NCBI RefSeq assembly: GCF_002119405.1
Contig: NZ_MTBG01000003.1
Location: forward strand, 1-64,000
DNA length: 64,000 nucleotides
Direction: 5' to 3'
DNA from: Pseudoruegeria sp. SK021
GTDB lineage: Bacteria > Pseudomonadota > Alphaproteobacteria > Rhodobacterales > Rhodobacteraceae
This document shows positions 28,389-37,278 of this stretch, in pieces. Both the position numbers and the translations under genes were made by a program. How positions within the stretch are numbered: position 1 is the first letter of the stretch; each line of letters begins with the position of its first letter. The notes below the pieces were generated by a model. It made no database searches. It was not told where the DNA came from and was given only the letters and a program-made list of their open reading frames with translations.

Positions 28389-29584
28389 GACAGGGCCTCG
28401 GAAATTCGTTGGGCAAGACGCGCCGCCACCGCCGTTTTTGCCATGCGCGGCCAATCCTCGGTGCCATCCGCGGTAATCAGCGTCACAGCGTTGTCCACAC
28501 CGCCCATGATCCCCGTCGCCGCCGAAACATCATTGGCCACAATCCAGTCGCAGCCCTTACGCAGCCGTTTTGCCGTAGCGTTCTCAAGCACATTCTGCGT
28601 CTCTGCCGCGAATCCGATCACCAGTTTTGGCCGCCCCGATGTCCGTTGCGACACGGTTGCCAGAATGTCGGGGTTTTCGACAAACCGCAGCTCAGGCAGC
28701 GCCCCGTCCGGCGTCTTCTTGATCTTCTGATCTGGTTCCGTCGCGACCCGCCAATCGGCCACCGCCGCCGCAAACACCGCCGCATCAACCGTGCCTGCGG
28801 CGATCACCGCCTCGAGCATCGCGCGGGCCGTTTCGACCCGGACCAGACGCACGCCTTCAGGGGGGGCAACGCTGGCGGGTCCGGTGACAAAGGTCACATC
28901 CGCGCCCAGATCAACCAACGCCCGGGCAATGGCAGTGCCCTGCGCCCCCGACGACCGGTTGGCAATGTACCGCACCGGATCAATCGGTTCATGGGTCGGG
29001 CCTGATGTGACCAGCACGCGCTTTCCCGTTAACGGCTTCGGGCCAAATGCGGCAACCGTCGCCGTCACGATCTCGACAGGCTCGGCCATGCGGCCGGGGC
29101 CGAACTCGCCACACGCCATGGCGCCGTCATTTGGCCCCACAACCTGCACCCCATCGCTGCGCAGAGTCGCCAGATTGCGCTGGGTCGCCGGATGCTGCCA
29201 CATGCGCACATTCATGGCTGGCGCGATCAGCACTGCCTTGTCCGTTGCCATCAACAGGGTCGACGCCAGATCATTGGCCAGACCGGCCGCCATCTTGGCC
29301 ATCAAATCCGCCGTCGCCGGTGCAACAACCACCAGATCGGCAGCGCGCGACAGTTGGATATGGCCCATCTCGGCCTCGTCGGTCAGATCGAACAGATCCC
29401 GATAAGCCTTTTGTCCGGCCAGCGCGGCCACTGACAGCGGCGTCACGAATTGCTCGGCCGCACCAGTCAGGACCGGCGTGACTGTGGCCCCGGCATCCTG
29501 ATAGCGGCGGATCAACTCCAGCGCCTTATAGGCCGCGATCCCGCCCCCGATAATCAGAAGAATACGTTTGCCTGCCAGCATCAA
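28385..29584 (-). CDS. coaBC: Bifunctional PPC synthetase/decarboxylase
   Basis: About 399 residues. It makes phosphopantothenoylcysteine and decarboxylates it in coenzyme A synthesis. The N-terminal CoaC flavoprotein domain shows [32 protein letters not shown] and [17 protein letters not shown], with the active-site Cys. The C-terminal CoaB domain begins at about residue 187 with [20 protein letters not shown] and has DWIVANDVS. Two tandem ATG codons open it. The first gene of the overlapping coaBC-dut-moeB run; panBC, which feed this pathway, lie elsewhere in the window. Confidence 0.96.
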   Translation of the reverse strand: MMLAGKRILLIIGGGIAAYKALELIRRYQDAGATVTPVLTGAAEQFVTPLSVAALAGQKAYRDLFDLTDEAEMGHIQLSRAADLVVVAPATADLMAKMAAGLANDLASTLLMATDKAVLIAPAMNVRMWQHPATQRNLATLRSDGVQVVGPNDGAMACGEFGPGRMAEPVEIVTATVAAFGPKPLTGKRVLVTSGPTHEPIDPVRYIANRSSGAQGTAIARALVDLGADVTFVTGPASVAPPEGVRLVRVETARAMLEAVIAAGTVDAAVFAAAVADWRVATEPDQKIKKTPDGALPELRFVENPDILATVSQRTSGRPKLVIGFAAETQNVLENATAKRLRKGCDWIVANDVSAATGIMGGVDNAVTLITADGTEDWPRMAKTAVAARLAQRISEALS

Positions 29585-29630
29585 TTCCGCCTCCGGTTCC
29601 AGATCGGTCTAGTGATTGGCGAGCGGGAAC

Positions 29631-30467
29631 TCAACCGTCCTTCGCGGGCCGGTCAAACACGGCACAGGGATCGTCGCGCGGGGCTGGCGGCGTGACCAGC
29701 CACAAATCATAGGGTGGATCGCCCTCTGGCAGGGATTCCAGGTGCCCAACCGACAGAACCCGCAACCCCGGCTCGGCCTGCCGCAATGCCCGCGCCATGC
29801 CATGATCCGTGCGGGCATGGCCGTTGCCGGTGATCACCGCCACCGGGCCGCCCGTCTCTTGCAGAGCCACAAGCGTTATTTGCGCAAAAGCCGCATCACG
29901 CAGCCGTTGGGCTTCGACCATGCCCGGCAGCATCTCGTCAGGCAGTGCATTACAATGGGCGGCCTGTTGATCGGCTTGTCGCTGGGCGGCCTCGCTAGCG
30001 TCCAGAGACTGGTCCAAGCCGAACCGGCCCGCATCGCCGGGAAACACCGCCGCCGCCCCCTCGGTGATGGCCGCACGCACCGTCGCACGCGGCAGTGCCA
30101 TACCATAGACGTCCGCATCGCCCAGCGCCCCAAAGACCGGCGCATATAAGGGCCAGTCTGGCCAACCCGAGTTCGCCCAGCCCAACGCATCGGGCAGCCC
30201 CTCAGCCCCCGCCCCCAACCGGTTGACGATTTCGGCCTGCGCCGAGGTTAACATCTCGAACACCACGGCAGAGGGGCGCAATGCCGCCAGCGACAGCGCC
30301 TGATTGGCGTGATGCCCCGCGTTGTCGTGTATCTCGCCAAGTAAGACGATGTCGGCCTGCGGAAGGCGGCTTAGATGGGGAGCTGTGATTTGCTCGGCTG
30401 AAACCGGCGGGCCTGACAGGCCCAATGCGGTCAGCGCCACCAGAGCCGCCCCCGCCAAGAGGCGCAA
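29631..30467 (-). CDS. ChaN-family exported (putative haem-binding) protein
   Basis: About 278 residues with a signal peptide (LAGAALVALTALGLSGPPVSAEQ). The family stretches ADIVLLGEIHDNAGHHANQ near the start and AVITGNGHARTDHGM near the end carry the conserved His residues; in Campylobacter ChaN binds haem. The only start giving a full signal peptide is TTG at 30467, one base after the rpoH stop, so translation is probably coupled to rpoH. The open frame continues through rpoH to 30797, but that part is a shadow. Function beyond family resemblance is unproven. Confidence 0.8.
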   Translation of the reverse strand: MRLLAGAALVALTALGLSGPPVSAEQITAPHLSRLPQADIVLLGEIHDNAGHHANQALSLAALRPSAVVFEMLTSAQAEIVNRLGAGAEGLPDALGWANSGWPDWPLYAPVFGALGDADVYGMALPRATVRAAITEGAAAVFPGDAGRFGLDQSLDASEAAQRQADQQAAHCNALPDEMLPGMVEAQRLRDAAFAQITLVALQETGGPVAVITGNGHARTDHGMARALRQAEPGLRVLSVGHLESLPEGDPPYDLWLVTPPAPRDDPCAVFDRPAKDG

Positions 30468-30468
30468 T

Positions 30469-31347
30469 TCAGGACATATATCCGCGCACTTCGCTGCTCT
30501 GTTCGTCAAGACTTTTCCGCAGTTTCCCAAAGGCCACAACTTCCAATTGCCGGATGCGTTCTTTTGACAGGCCCATTTCCGCACCAAGGCTCTCCAAGGT
30601 TCGCGGCGCCTCGCGCAGCTTACGCTCGCTGATGATAAACCGTTCCCGTTCGGTGAGGCAATGCATCGCCGCTGCCAGCCATTGCCGCAACTGCGCCGTA
30701 TCATGGGCATCGCTGACGATTTCATCCGCCTGACTGGACGGGTCTTCCAGTGAGTCGATCCAGCTGCGGCCCTCGTCTTCGGCTGATTGAGTGGCATCCA
30801 GCGAATAATCCGACCCCGACAGCCGCCCTTCCATCATTTCCACATCTTGCAGCGGCACGCCAACCTCTGCGGCGATCATCTGGCGCAACTGATAGCCCTG
30901 CAAGGCATCGCCGCGCGCCAACGCGTCCCGCTCTAGCTTGGATTGAACCCGCTTCAAGTTAAAAAACAGCGACTTCTGCGAGGACGTGGACCCGGTTCTG
31001 ACCATCGACCAGTTGCGCATCACGTATTCTTGGATCGAGGCTTTGATCCACCAGACCGCATAGGTTGAAAAGCGCACACCGCGATCCGGGTCAAACTTAT
31101 CCGCCGCTTTCATCAGGCCCAGACTGGCCTCTTGGATCAGGTCATTCATCGGCGCGCCATAGCGCCGGAACTTGGCGGCCATCGAAATGGCAAGGCGCAT
31201 ATACGCCGTAATCAGCCGGTGCAGCGCGGCCTCGTCGCGCTGGTCGCGCCACGCATAGGCCAAGCGCAGTTCCGTGTCCGCGTCGAGCATCTCAGCCCGC
31301 ATCGCCCGCCGTGAATAGGTCTGGTCGCCATATCCGTCGAAAGCCAT
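30469..31347 (-). CDS. rpoH: RNA polymerase sigma-32 family factor
   Basis: About 292 residues. It directs RNA polymerase to heat-shock or singlet-oxygen stress promoters. Region 2 is intact (LIQEASLGLMKAADKFDP, FSTYAVWWIKASIQEYVMRN), the RpoH box is present as SQKSLFFNLKRVQ, and region 4 has the helix-turn-helix (LESLGAEMGLSKERIRQLE). The N-terminus MAFDGYGDQTYSRRAM resembles the RpoHII group of Rhodobacter, which responds to singlet oxygen; I am only moderately sure of that subgroup. The chaN-like gene follows with a 1-base gap. Confidence 0.93.
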   Translation of the reverse strand: MAFDGYGDQTYSRRAMRAEMLDADTELRLAYAWRDQRDEAALHRLITAYMRLAISMAAKFRRYGAPMNDLIQEASLGLMKAADKFDPDRGVRFSTYAVWWIKASIQEYVMRNWSMVRTGSTSSQKSLFFNLKRVQSKLERDALARGDALQGYQLRQMIAAEVGVPLQDVEMMEGRLSGSDYSLDATQSAEDEGRSWIDSLEDPSSQADEIVSDAHDTAQLRQWLAAAMHCLTERERFIISERKLREAPRTLESLGAEMGLSKERIRQLEVVAFGKLRKSLDEQSSEVRGYMS

Positions 31348-31438
31348 CTGAATGCGCTCCGTCTGTTAGCTGTTGAAACCCGCCGCTTGGGTTGTCATGC
31401 AAGGGATACGCAGCAGCCTCGGGGGCGGATTAAAAAAA

Positions 31439-31993
31439 ATGAAATTTTTTGACCTGCCGCGCACAACATTGGTGCTTGGGGGGGCCGCTTCGGGAAAATC
31501 TCTGTTCGCCGAACAGCTGATCCAAGGCACCGGCAGGCCGCGCCGGTACATCGCCACTGCCGAGGCTTGGGACGCAGAAATGCGGGCCAAGATCGTCCAC
31601 CACAGGGCGCAGCGCGGCCCGGATTGGGACACGGTCGAAGCCCCGCTTGATCTGAGCACTGCCCTGCGCCGCACGCCAACAGGCCACGCGGTTCTGGTTG
31701 ATTGCCTAACCCTGTGGCTGACCAACCATCTGCTGGCCGAGGCGGATCTCGATCTCTGCCGCACAGACCTATGCGCGACCCTCGCCGACCTTACCGGGCC
31801 GATCGTTCTGGTCAGCAATGAGGTCGGTCAGGGCATCGTGCCGGACACCGCCCTGTCGCGGCGGTTCCGCGACGCCCAAGGCCAGTTGAACCGGGTTATC
31901 GCGGCACAGGCCGACCTTGTCGTCGCCGTCATCGCCGGATTGCCCCTCGCCCTGAAGGGCCGCTTACCTGAACAGACAGGAGACCACCAATGA
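31439..31993 (+). CDS. cobP: Adenosylcobinamide kinase/guanylyltransferase
   Basis: About 184 residues. It phosphorylates adenosylcobinamide and then transfers GMP to it in late cobalamin synthesis or salvage. The Walker A motif is GGAASGKS near residue 11, followed by RYIATAEAWDAEM, a VLVDCLTLWLTN Walker B region and SNEVGQGIVP. The start is the ATG at 31439, which lies in an A8 run and is followed by a T6 run; no strong ribosome-binding site precedes it. It overlaps the next gene by ATGA. Cobalamin is the cofactor of Ecm, encoded later in the window. Confidence 0.93.
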   Translation: MKFFDLPRTTLVLGGAASGKSLFAEQLIQGTGRPRRYIATAEAWDAEMRAKIVHHRAQRGPDWDTVEAPLDLSTALRRTPTGHAVLVDCLTLWLTNHLLAEADLDLCRTDLCATLADLTGPIVLVSNEVGQGIVPDTALSRRFRDAQGQLNRVIAAQADLVVAVIAGLPLALKGRLPEQTGDHQ

Positions 31994-32571
31994 GCCCGCT
32001 CAAGACCTTTTGGTGGGTGCGTCACGGCCCCACCCACGCCAAAACCATGACTGGCTGGACTGACCGGTCGGCTGATCTGTCCGACCACGCCCGGCTCGAC
32101 CGTCTGCACCAAAGCTTGCCCGCCACTGCGCCGGTCGTGTCCTCCGACCTGATCCGGGCGCAACGCACCGCCGACGCGCTTGGCGATGGACGCCAGCGCC
32201 TGCCGGACCTACCGGATCTGCGCGAGATGCATTTCGGTGACTGGGAAGACAAAAGCTTCGCCGACATCAATGCCGCCGACCCGGATCGTTGCTTTGCCTT
32301 CTTTGACAGCCCCGGCGCATTGCGCGCACCGGGTGGGGAAAGCTGGGATGACCTGTCAAATCGGGTGGATCGCGCCGTTGCGGGGTTGCTTGCCCTGCCC
32401 GGCCCTGATGTGATCATCGTCGCCCATATGGGCGTGATCCTGACCCGCATCGCGCAGGCGCTGTCCGTGCCGGCCACCACCGCCATCGGCCACCAGATCG
32501 CACCGCTTTCAGTGACGCGGACCGAATGGTCAACGGCGTGGACGGTTCCGCTGATCAATCACAGCCCGTGA
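31990..32571 (+). CDS. Histidine phosphatase family protein
   Basis: About 193 residues. The catalytic motif is VRHGPTHA at residues 10-17, with SSDLIRAQRTADAL, a phosphate-binding Arg region, and HMGVILTRIAQAL carrying the second His. These are features of the phosphoglycerate mutase-like phosphatases, a family that includes alpha-ribazole phosphatase (CobC). The 4-base overlap with cobP favours the CobC role, but the sequence alone does not prove it. Confidence 0.82.
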   Translation: MSPLKTFWWVRHGPTHAKTMTGWTDRSADLSDHARLDRLHQSLPATAPVVSSDLIRAQRTADALGDGRQRLPDLPDLREMHFGDWEDKSFADINAADPDRCFAFFDSPGALRAPGGESWDDLSNRVDRAVAGLLALPGPDVIIVAHMGVILTRIAQALSVPATTAIGHQIAPLSVTRTEWSTAWTVPLINHSP

Positions 32572-32629
32572 TGTCTCGGATCAAAACCTGTCGTTTTGCA
32601 GGTCCCATGCCCCATGCTAATGGTATGAA

Positions 32630-33325
32630 ATGAGCCAGCCAATCCAATCCTATGACCTCGCCCTTGGCGACCGTTCCTACTCCAGCTGGTCGATGCGGAT
32701 CGGCCTTTTGGTGGATCGGTTCGATCTGCCCGTCCCCTGCCAGTTCGCCCGGCTTTACACCGACGCGTTCCCGGCCATGTTGGCGCAGTTTCAACCGGCC
32801 CGCACCGTGCCAGCCCTGCGCATGCCCGAGGGTGGTGTGATCTCAGAAAGTCTGGCGATTGCCGAAGAATTGGCCAGCCGCTTTCCCGATCGCGGTCTGT
32901 GGCCCGACGCGCCGGGGGCACGGGCGACGGCGCGGGCATTGGCATCCGAAATGCACGCGGGTTTCTTTGATTTGCGCGGCGAATGCCCAATGAATTTGCG
33001 CGTGGCCTATGCCGCAGCGCCGGTCTCGGACAAGGTCGGCACCGATCTGCGCCGCCTAGAGCGGATCTGGGCCGCTGCCCGCACAGCGACCGCATCGCCC
33101 GGGCCTTGGCTCTGCGGCGACTATTGCATCGCTGATGCGTTTTTCGCACCCGTGGCCGCCCGGATCGCGGGTTATGGCCTGTCGGTCTCACCGGACGCGG
33201 CCCGCTACGTCCAAGCCCATCTGGCCGATCCGGCGTTTCAACGCTGGCGGGAACAGGGACTGACCGAAGGACCGGATCAGCCCTTTTATCGCCGCGACTA
33301 CGCCACCACCGACTGGCCCGGTTAA
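32630..33325 (+). CDS. Glutathione S-transferase family protein
   Basis: About 231 residues. The N-terminal thioredoxin-like domain begins YDLALGDRSYSSWSMRIGLL, with Ser residues where the glutathione-activating residue lies in this subgroup, and has the cis-Pro stretch RTVPALRMPEGGVISESLAIAEEL. The C-terminal helical domain contains GPWLCGDYCIADAFFAPVAAR. The substrate is unknown. It stands between the histidine phosphatase and comM genes on the same strand. Confidence 0.88.
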   Translation: MSQPIQSYDLALGDRSYSSWSMRIGLLVDRFDLPVPCQFARLYTDAFPAMLAQFQPARTVPALRMPEGGVISESLAIAEELASRFPDRGLWPDAPGARATARALASEMHAGFFDLRGECPMNLRVAYAAAPVSDKVGTDLRRLERIWAAARTATASPGPWLCGDYCIADAFFAPVAARIAGYGLSVSPDAARYVQAHLADPAFQRWREQGLTEGPDQPFYRRDYATTDWPG

Positions 33326-33380
33326 CCTTTCTGAAACCATCGCTGTCCAATCCTGACCCGACCTGACGGGAGCAGCGGGG

Positions 33381-34892
33381 ATGGTGACGCGAACCTACAC
33401 GGTGGCGTTTGAAGGAATTGAGGCGCGGTTGGTGGAAGTGCAATGCGCCGTCACCCCCGGATTGCCGGCATTTTCCATTGTCGGCCTGCCGGATAAGGCA
33501 GTGACCGAAGCCCGTGACCGGGTGCGGGCCTCGCTCACCGCGATGTCGATCGCGCTTCCGTCCAAGCGGGTCACCATCAACCTGTCGCCCGCCGATCTGC
33601 CCAAAGAAGGCGCGCATTTCGACTTGCCGATTGCGCTGGCGCTTCTTGCCGCCCTCGACATTCTGCCGCGCGACGACATTTCAGAAGTTGTGTCGCTGGG
33701 GGAGATGTCGCTGGATGGGGCATTGCACAAAGTGTCCGGCGCGCTTCCCGCCGCCCTGACCGCCGCCGCAGAAGCCAAGAGCCTGCTCTGCCCTCTGGCC
33801 TGCGGTGCCGAAGCGGCTTGGGTGGGCGACGCCCGCGTCTTGGCTGCGGCCACCCTTGCGGATGTGGTGCGCCATTTCACCGGTCAATCGCCCCTTCCCG
33901 ACGCCAAGCCCGGCGAGATCACCGCCGAGGGCAGCTTCGGCGATCTGCACGATGTCAAAGGACAGGAACGGGCCAAGCGCGCGCTGGAAATCGCCGCTGC
34001 CGGACGGCACCACCTGCTGATGACCGGCCCGCCGGGGTCGGGTAAATCCATGCTAGCGGCCCGCCTGCCCGGCCTACTGCCGCCGCTCAGTGCCGCCGAG
34101 GCGTTGGAAACCTCTATGGTGCATTCGCTTTACGGGCTTCTGGATGCGGGCGGCATATCGCGGACCCGGCCTTTTCGGCGTCCGCATCACACTGCCTCGG
34201 TGGCCGCGATCACCGGCGGCGGCAAAGGCGCCAAACCCGGCGAGATCAGTTTGGCCCATAACGGGGTGCTGTTTCTGGATGAGTTGCCCGAATTTCCCCG
34301 GCAGGTTCTGGAAACCCTGCGCCAGCCGATTGAGACCGGCGATATCGTCGTCAGCCGGGCCAACGCCCATGTCCGTTATCCCAGCCGCTTTTTGCTGATC
34401 GCTGCCGCAAACCCTTGCAAATGCGGCTATATGGCCGATCCGACCCGGGCCTGCGCCCGGGTTCCCGGCTGCGGGGCGGATTACCTTGGCCGCATCTCAG
34501 GGCCGCTGATGGATCGGTTCGACCTGCGCATCGACGTGCCACCGGTGGCGTTTCAGGATCTTGATTTGCCGGCCTCGGGCGACAGTTCCGCCATCGTAGC
34601 CGGGCGCGTGGCCAAAGCCCGCGCCCGGCAATCCGACCGGTTCAAAGGCATCGACGGGGTCCGGGTTAATGCTGATGCCGAGGGCGAATTACTCGAACGG
34701 GTGGCCTGCCCCAGCCCTGACGGTCGCGCGCTGCTCAGCCGCGCCGCAGACAGGTTCGGCCTGACAGCGCGGGGCTATCACCGGGTGCTGCGGGTGGCGC
34801 GTACATTGGCCGATCTGGCCGGGGACGACGCGATCAGCCGCGATCACGTCGCCGAGGCGTTGGGTTACCGCCTGCCCGGCACAGCGCAATAG
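33381..34892 (+). CDS. comM: YifB/ComM-family Mg-chelatase-like AAA ATPase
   Basis: About 503 residues. ComM is a hexameric helicase that aids branch migration in natural transformation. The N-terminal Lon-like domain (VEVQCAVTPGLPAFSIVGLPDKAVTEARDRV region, residues 14-50) is followed by the ATPase: Walker A TGPPGSGKSM, Walker B GVLFLDELPEF, and a zinc-finger-like CKCGYMADPTRAC with CGADYLGRISGPLMDRFDL after it. The C-terminal helical domain ends the protein. Length and order fit the family well. It converges on gshB. Confidence 0.94.
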   Translation: MVTRTYTVAFEGIEARLVEVQCAVTPGLPAFSIVGLPDKAVTEARDRVRASLTAMSIALPSKRVTINLSPADLPKEGAHFDLPIALALLAALDILPRDDISEVVSLGEMSLDGALHKVSGALPAALTAAAEAKSLLCPLACGAEAAWVGDARVLAAATLADVVRHFTGQSPLPDAKPGEITAEGSFGDLHDVKGQERAKRALEIAAAGRHHLLMTGPPGSGKSMLAARLPGLLPPLSAAEALETSMVHSLYGLLDAGGISRTRPFRRPHHTASVAAITGGGKGAKPGEISLAHNGVLFLDELPEFPRQVLETLRQPIETGDIVVSRANAHVRYPSRFLLIAAANPCKCGYMADPTRACARVPGCGADYLGRISGPLMDRFDLRIDVPPVAFQDLDLPASGDSSAIVAGRVAKARARQSDRFKGIDGVRVNADAEGELLERVACPSPDGRALLSRAADRFGLTARGYHRVLRVARTLADLAGDDAISRDHVAEALGYRLPGTAQ

Positions 34893-34896
34893 CGCC

Positions 34897-35844
34897 TTAA
34901 ATGGCCAGCGCCGCGTGCTTGTCCTCAATCACCTTCCAGATGCCAGCAGTGACGTTGGTTCCGTCGAACCGCTCCAATTCCTGCAAGCCGGTTGGTGAGG
35001 TCACGTTGATTTCCGTCAGGTAATCACCGATCACGTCGATGCCGACAAATATCTGGCCGCGATCGCGCAACGTCGGGCCAATGGCGGCACAAATTTCAAG
35101 ATCGCGCGCCGTCAGCCCAACTTTTTCGGCCCGCCCGCCAACATGCATATTCGACCGGGTCTCGCCGCTGGCGGGCACCCGATTGATCGCGCCGACCGGT
35201 TCGCCATTGACCAGAATGATCCGCTTGTCACCCTTGGTCACGTCGGGCAGGTATTTCTGCGCGATCAGCGGCTCACGGTTGATTGACGCAAACGTTTCAA
35301 ACAGAGAGTTCAGGTTGCGATCGTCCGGCCCAAGCCGAAACACACCCGCCCCACCATTGCCGTACAACGGCTTGACGATGATATCGCCATGGGTGTCCTT
35401 AAAACGGCGCAGCGCCGCCAGATCCCGCGAGATCGTGGTGGGCGGGATCAAATCGGGAAAGTTCAGCACCAGCAGCTTTTCTGGATAGTTCCGCACCCAG
35501 AACGGGTCATTCACCACCAAGGTTCGCGGACCGGCCCGGTCCAGCAGATGTGTGTTGGTGATATAGCCCATATCAAACGGCGGATCCTGACGCAGCCAGA
35601 CCACATCAAAGCTGTCCAGATCGACGGTTTCCGGCGCTTGCAGGGTGACATGATCGCCATGGACCCGCTGCACCGTGAAGGCCTGACCGGTGACTTGCAT
35701 CCGGCGGTCGGCATAGGCCAGTTGATCTGGACTATAGTAGAACAGCGTATGACCGCGCGCCTGCGCCTCTTCGGCCAGCCGAAACGTGCTGTCCGCATCG
35801 ATATTAACCGCCGTAATCGGATCCATCTGGAATGCAACGCGCAT
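34897..35844 (-). CDS. gshB: Glutathione synthetase
   Basis: About 315 residues. It joins gamma-glutamylcysteine and glycine with ATP to make glutathione. The protein begins [21 protein letters not shown], typical of GshB, and has the ATP-grasp stretches [33 protein letters not shown] and a C-terminal [20 protein letters not shown], with the metal-binding residues. Length is normal. It lies 96 bases after the yraN stop on the same strand and may belong to that transcript. Confidence 0.96.
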   Translation of the reverse strand: MRVAFQMDPITAVNIDADSTFRLAEEAQARGHTLFYYSPDQLAYADRRMQVTGQAFTVQRVHGDHVTLQAPETVDLDSFDVVWLRQDPPFDMGYITNTHLLDRAGPRTLVVNDPFWVRNYPEKLLVLNFPDLIPPTTISRDLAALRRFKDTHGDIIVKPLYGNGGAGVFRLGPDDRNLNSLFETFASINREPLIAQKYLPDVTKGDKRIILVNGEPVGAINRVPASGETRSNMHVGGRAEKVGLTARDLEICAAIGPTLRDRGQIFVGIDVIGDYLTEINVTSPTGLQELERFDGTNVTAGIWKVIEDKHAALAI

Positions 35845-35940
35845 GGCATCCTGCCCCTTTTATCGTCATCTCCTGCGTCAATGCCGGAATGCGCGTGGGG
35901 GTTCAATGGCCCTCAGACCAATGCACAGCGGAGGACCGGG

Positions 35941-36291
35941 TCACAAAAAAGCATTCTCACGGATTTCGATCCGTCCCATGCTATCGACCAGCGCCACATC
36001 GACGCGACATGGCGTGTCCAGACCAGAGGGCATGCAAGCCAGATATTCCTGCGCCGCAGCCATGATCCGTTGCTGCTGTGCCGGGCTGATCCGCGCTGCC
36101 GCCGCAGCGAAACTCCGGCTTTTCTTGACTTCGACAAACACCAGCTCATCGGCCTGTTGCAGGATCAGGTCGATCTCGCCCGCGGCGCCCCGCCAACGTT
36201 CCGCCCGCAACTCGTAGCCACGCGCGGCAAAGTCGGCGGCAACCTGGGCCTCCGCGCTTTGTCCGGCACAATAGGACATCAGCCCGCTCAC
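35941..36291 (-). CDS. yraN: YraN/UPF0102 family nuclease-like protein
   Basis: About 116 residues. The family has a restriction-endonuclease-like core: here GEIDLILQQADELVFVEVKKS supplies the conserved E-x-D and E-x-K residues, after the N-terminal GQSAEAQVAADFAARGY. No activity is established for the family. The start is a GTG overlapping the rsmI stop, so translation is coupled. The rsmI/yraN/LpoA grouping is also found in gammaproteobacteria such as E. coli (yraL-yraM-yraN). Confidence 0.92.
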   Translation of the reverse strand: MSGLMSYCAGQSAEAQVAADFAARGYELRAERWRGAAGEIDLILQQADELVFVEVKKSRSFAAAAARISPAQQQRIMAAAQEYLACMPSGLDTPCRVDVALVDSMGRIEIRENAFL

Positions 36292-37184
36292 GCTGCGCCT
36301 TCACCGTCTTTCAACGCGGCCTGCATCTTCAACGCCAGTTGATAGGCCTGCTTGCGGGGAACGTCGAACTGGGCCGCAACCGCAGCCGCCGCATCCCGAA
36401 CCGTCCCGGTCGCCAGTTCTTGTTGCAACGCCATCATCATGTCCTCTTCCGTCACTTCCACCGGAAGCGGCGGTCCAATCACCAGTACACATTCGCCCTT
36501 CAAGGTTCGCTCGGCCAGTTGATCGCGTAAATCGCCTAAACTGCCGCGCACTACTTCCTCGAAGCGTTTCGTCAACTCCCGACACAGCGCCGCGGGCCGC
36601 GCCTCGCCCAACTCTGCGCACAGATCTCCTAACAGAGCCTGAATCCGCTTTGGCGATTCATACAGCACCAACGTCGCAGGCACCCGGCCCACCTCTTGCA
36701 CGGCGCTGCGCCGGGCTTGGGATTTGGGTGAAAGAAAGCCTAGAAACAGAAACCGGTCGGTGGGTTGCCCCGCCAGCGTCAACGCCGCAATCGCCGCCGA
36801 CGGCCCCGGCGCCGTCGTCACCAAGCCCTCGGCCGCCGTCACCGCCCGCGCCAGATCGAAACCGGGGTCGGACACCATTGGCGTCCCCGCCTCCGACGCA
36901 TAGGCAACGCTGCGCCCGGCAGCGATTTCCGCAAGGATTCCCGCCCGGGAGGCCTCGCCGCTATGGTCGTGATAACTCCAGACTTGCCGCTCACCCAACG
37001 GCACCCCATGAATGGCCATAAGATGTTTCAGGCTGCGGGTATCTTCGGCCACCAACAAATCGGCAGAGGCCAGAATATCCAGCGCGCGCAGGGTGATGTC
37101 CCGCGCGGTTCCGATGGGTGTGGCAACGAGGTAGAGACCCGCCGCAAGTGCAACTTTCTGATGATTCACGGTTGGCCCCGGCAC
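36288..37184 (-). CDS. rsmI: 16S rRNA cytidine-1402 2'-O-methyltransferase
   Basis: About 298 residues. It methylates the ribose of C1402 in the decoding centre of 16S rRNA using SAM. Motifs: LYLVATPIGTARDITLRALDIL, VAEDTRSLKHLM, VAYASEAGTPMVSDPGFDL and a GPSAAIAALTLAGQPTDRFLFLGFL stretch, all of the tetrapyrrole-methylase fold. A C-terminal extension ends in helix-rich sequence (VPRKQAYQLALKM). It is divergent from the LpoA-like lipoprotein gene and overlaps yraN. Confidence 0.95.
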   Translation of the reverse strand: MPGPTVNHQKVALAAGLYLVATPIGTARDITLRALDILASADLLVAEDTRSLKHLMAIHGVPLGERQVWSYHDHSGEASRAGILAEIAAGRSVAYASEAGTPMVSDPGFDLARAVTAAEGLVTTAPGPSAAIAALTLAGQPTDRFLFLGFLSPKSQARRSAVQEVGRVPATLVLYESPKRIQALLGDLCAELGEARPAALCRELTKRFEEVVRGSLGDLRDQLAERTLKGECVLVIGPPLPVEVTEEDMMMALQQELATGTVRDAAAAVAAQFDVPRKQAYQLALKMQAALKDGEGAA

Positions 37185-37278
37185 AAGACACGCGTAGATA
37201 TTGCCTAAAGCAGCCTGAACCGCGCGGCAACCCCATCACCGGGGGTCCGGCGGCAACCGATACCGGAGGATGACGACC

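Noticed and set aside
30468-30797. 110-residue N-terminal extension of the ChaN-like frame
   Set aside because: It is out-of-frame rpoH sequence, with Arg/Trp/Ser-rich junk composition, and would bury the signal peptide.
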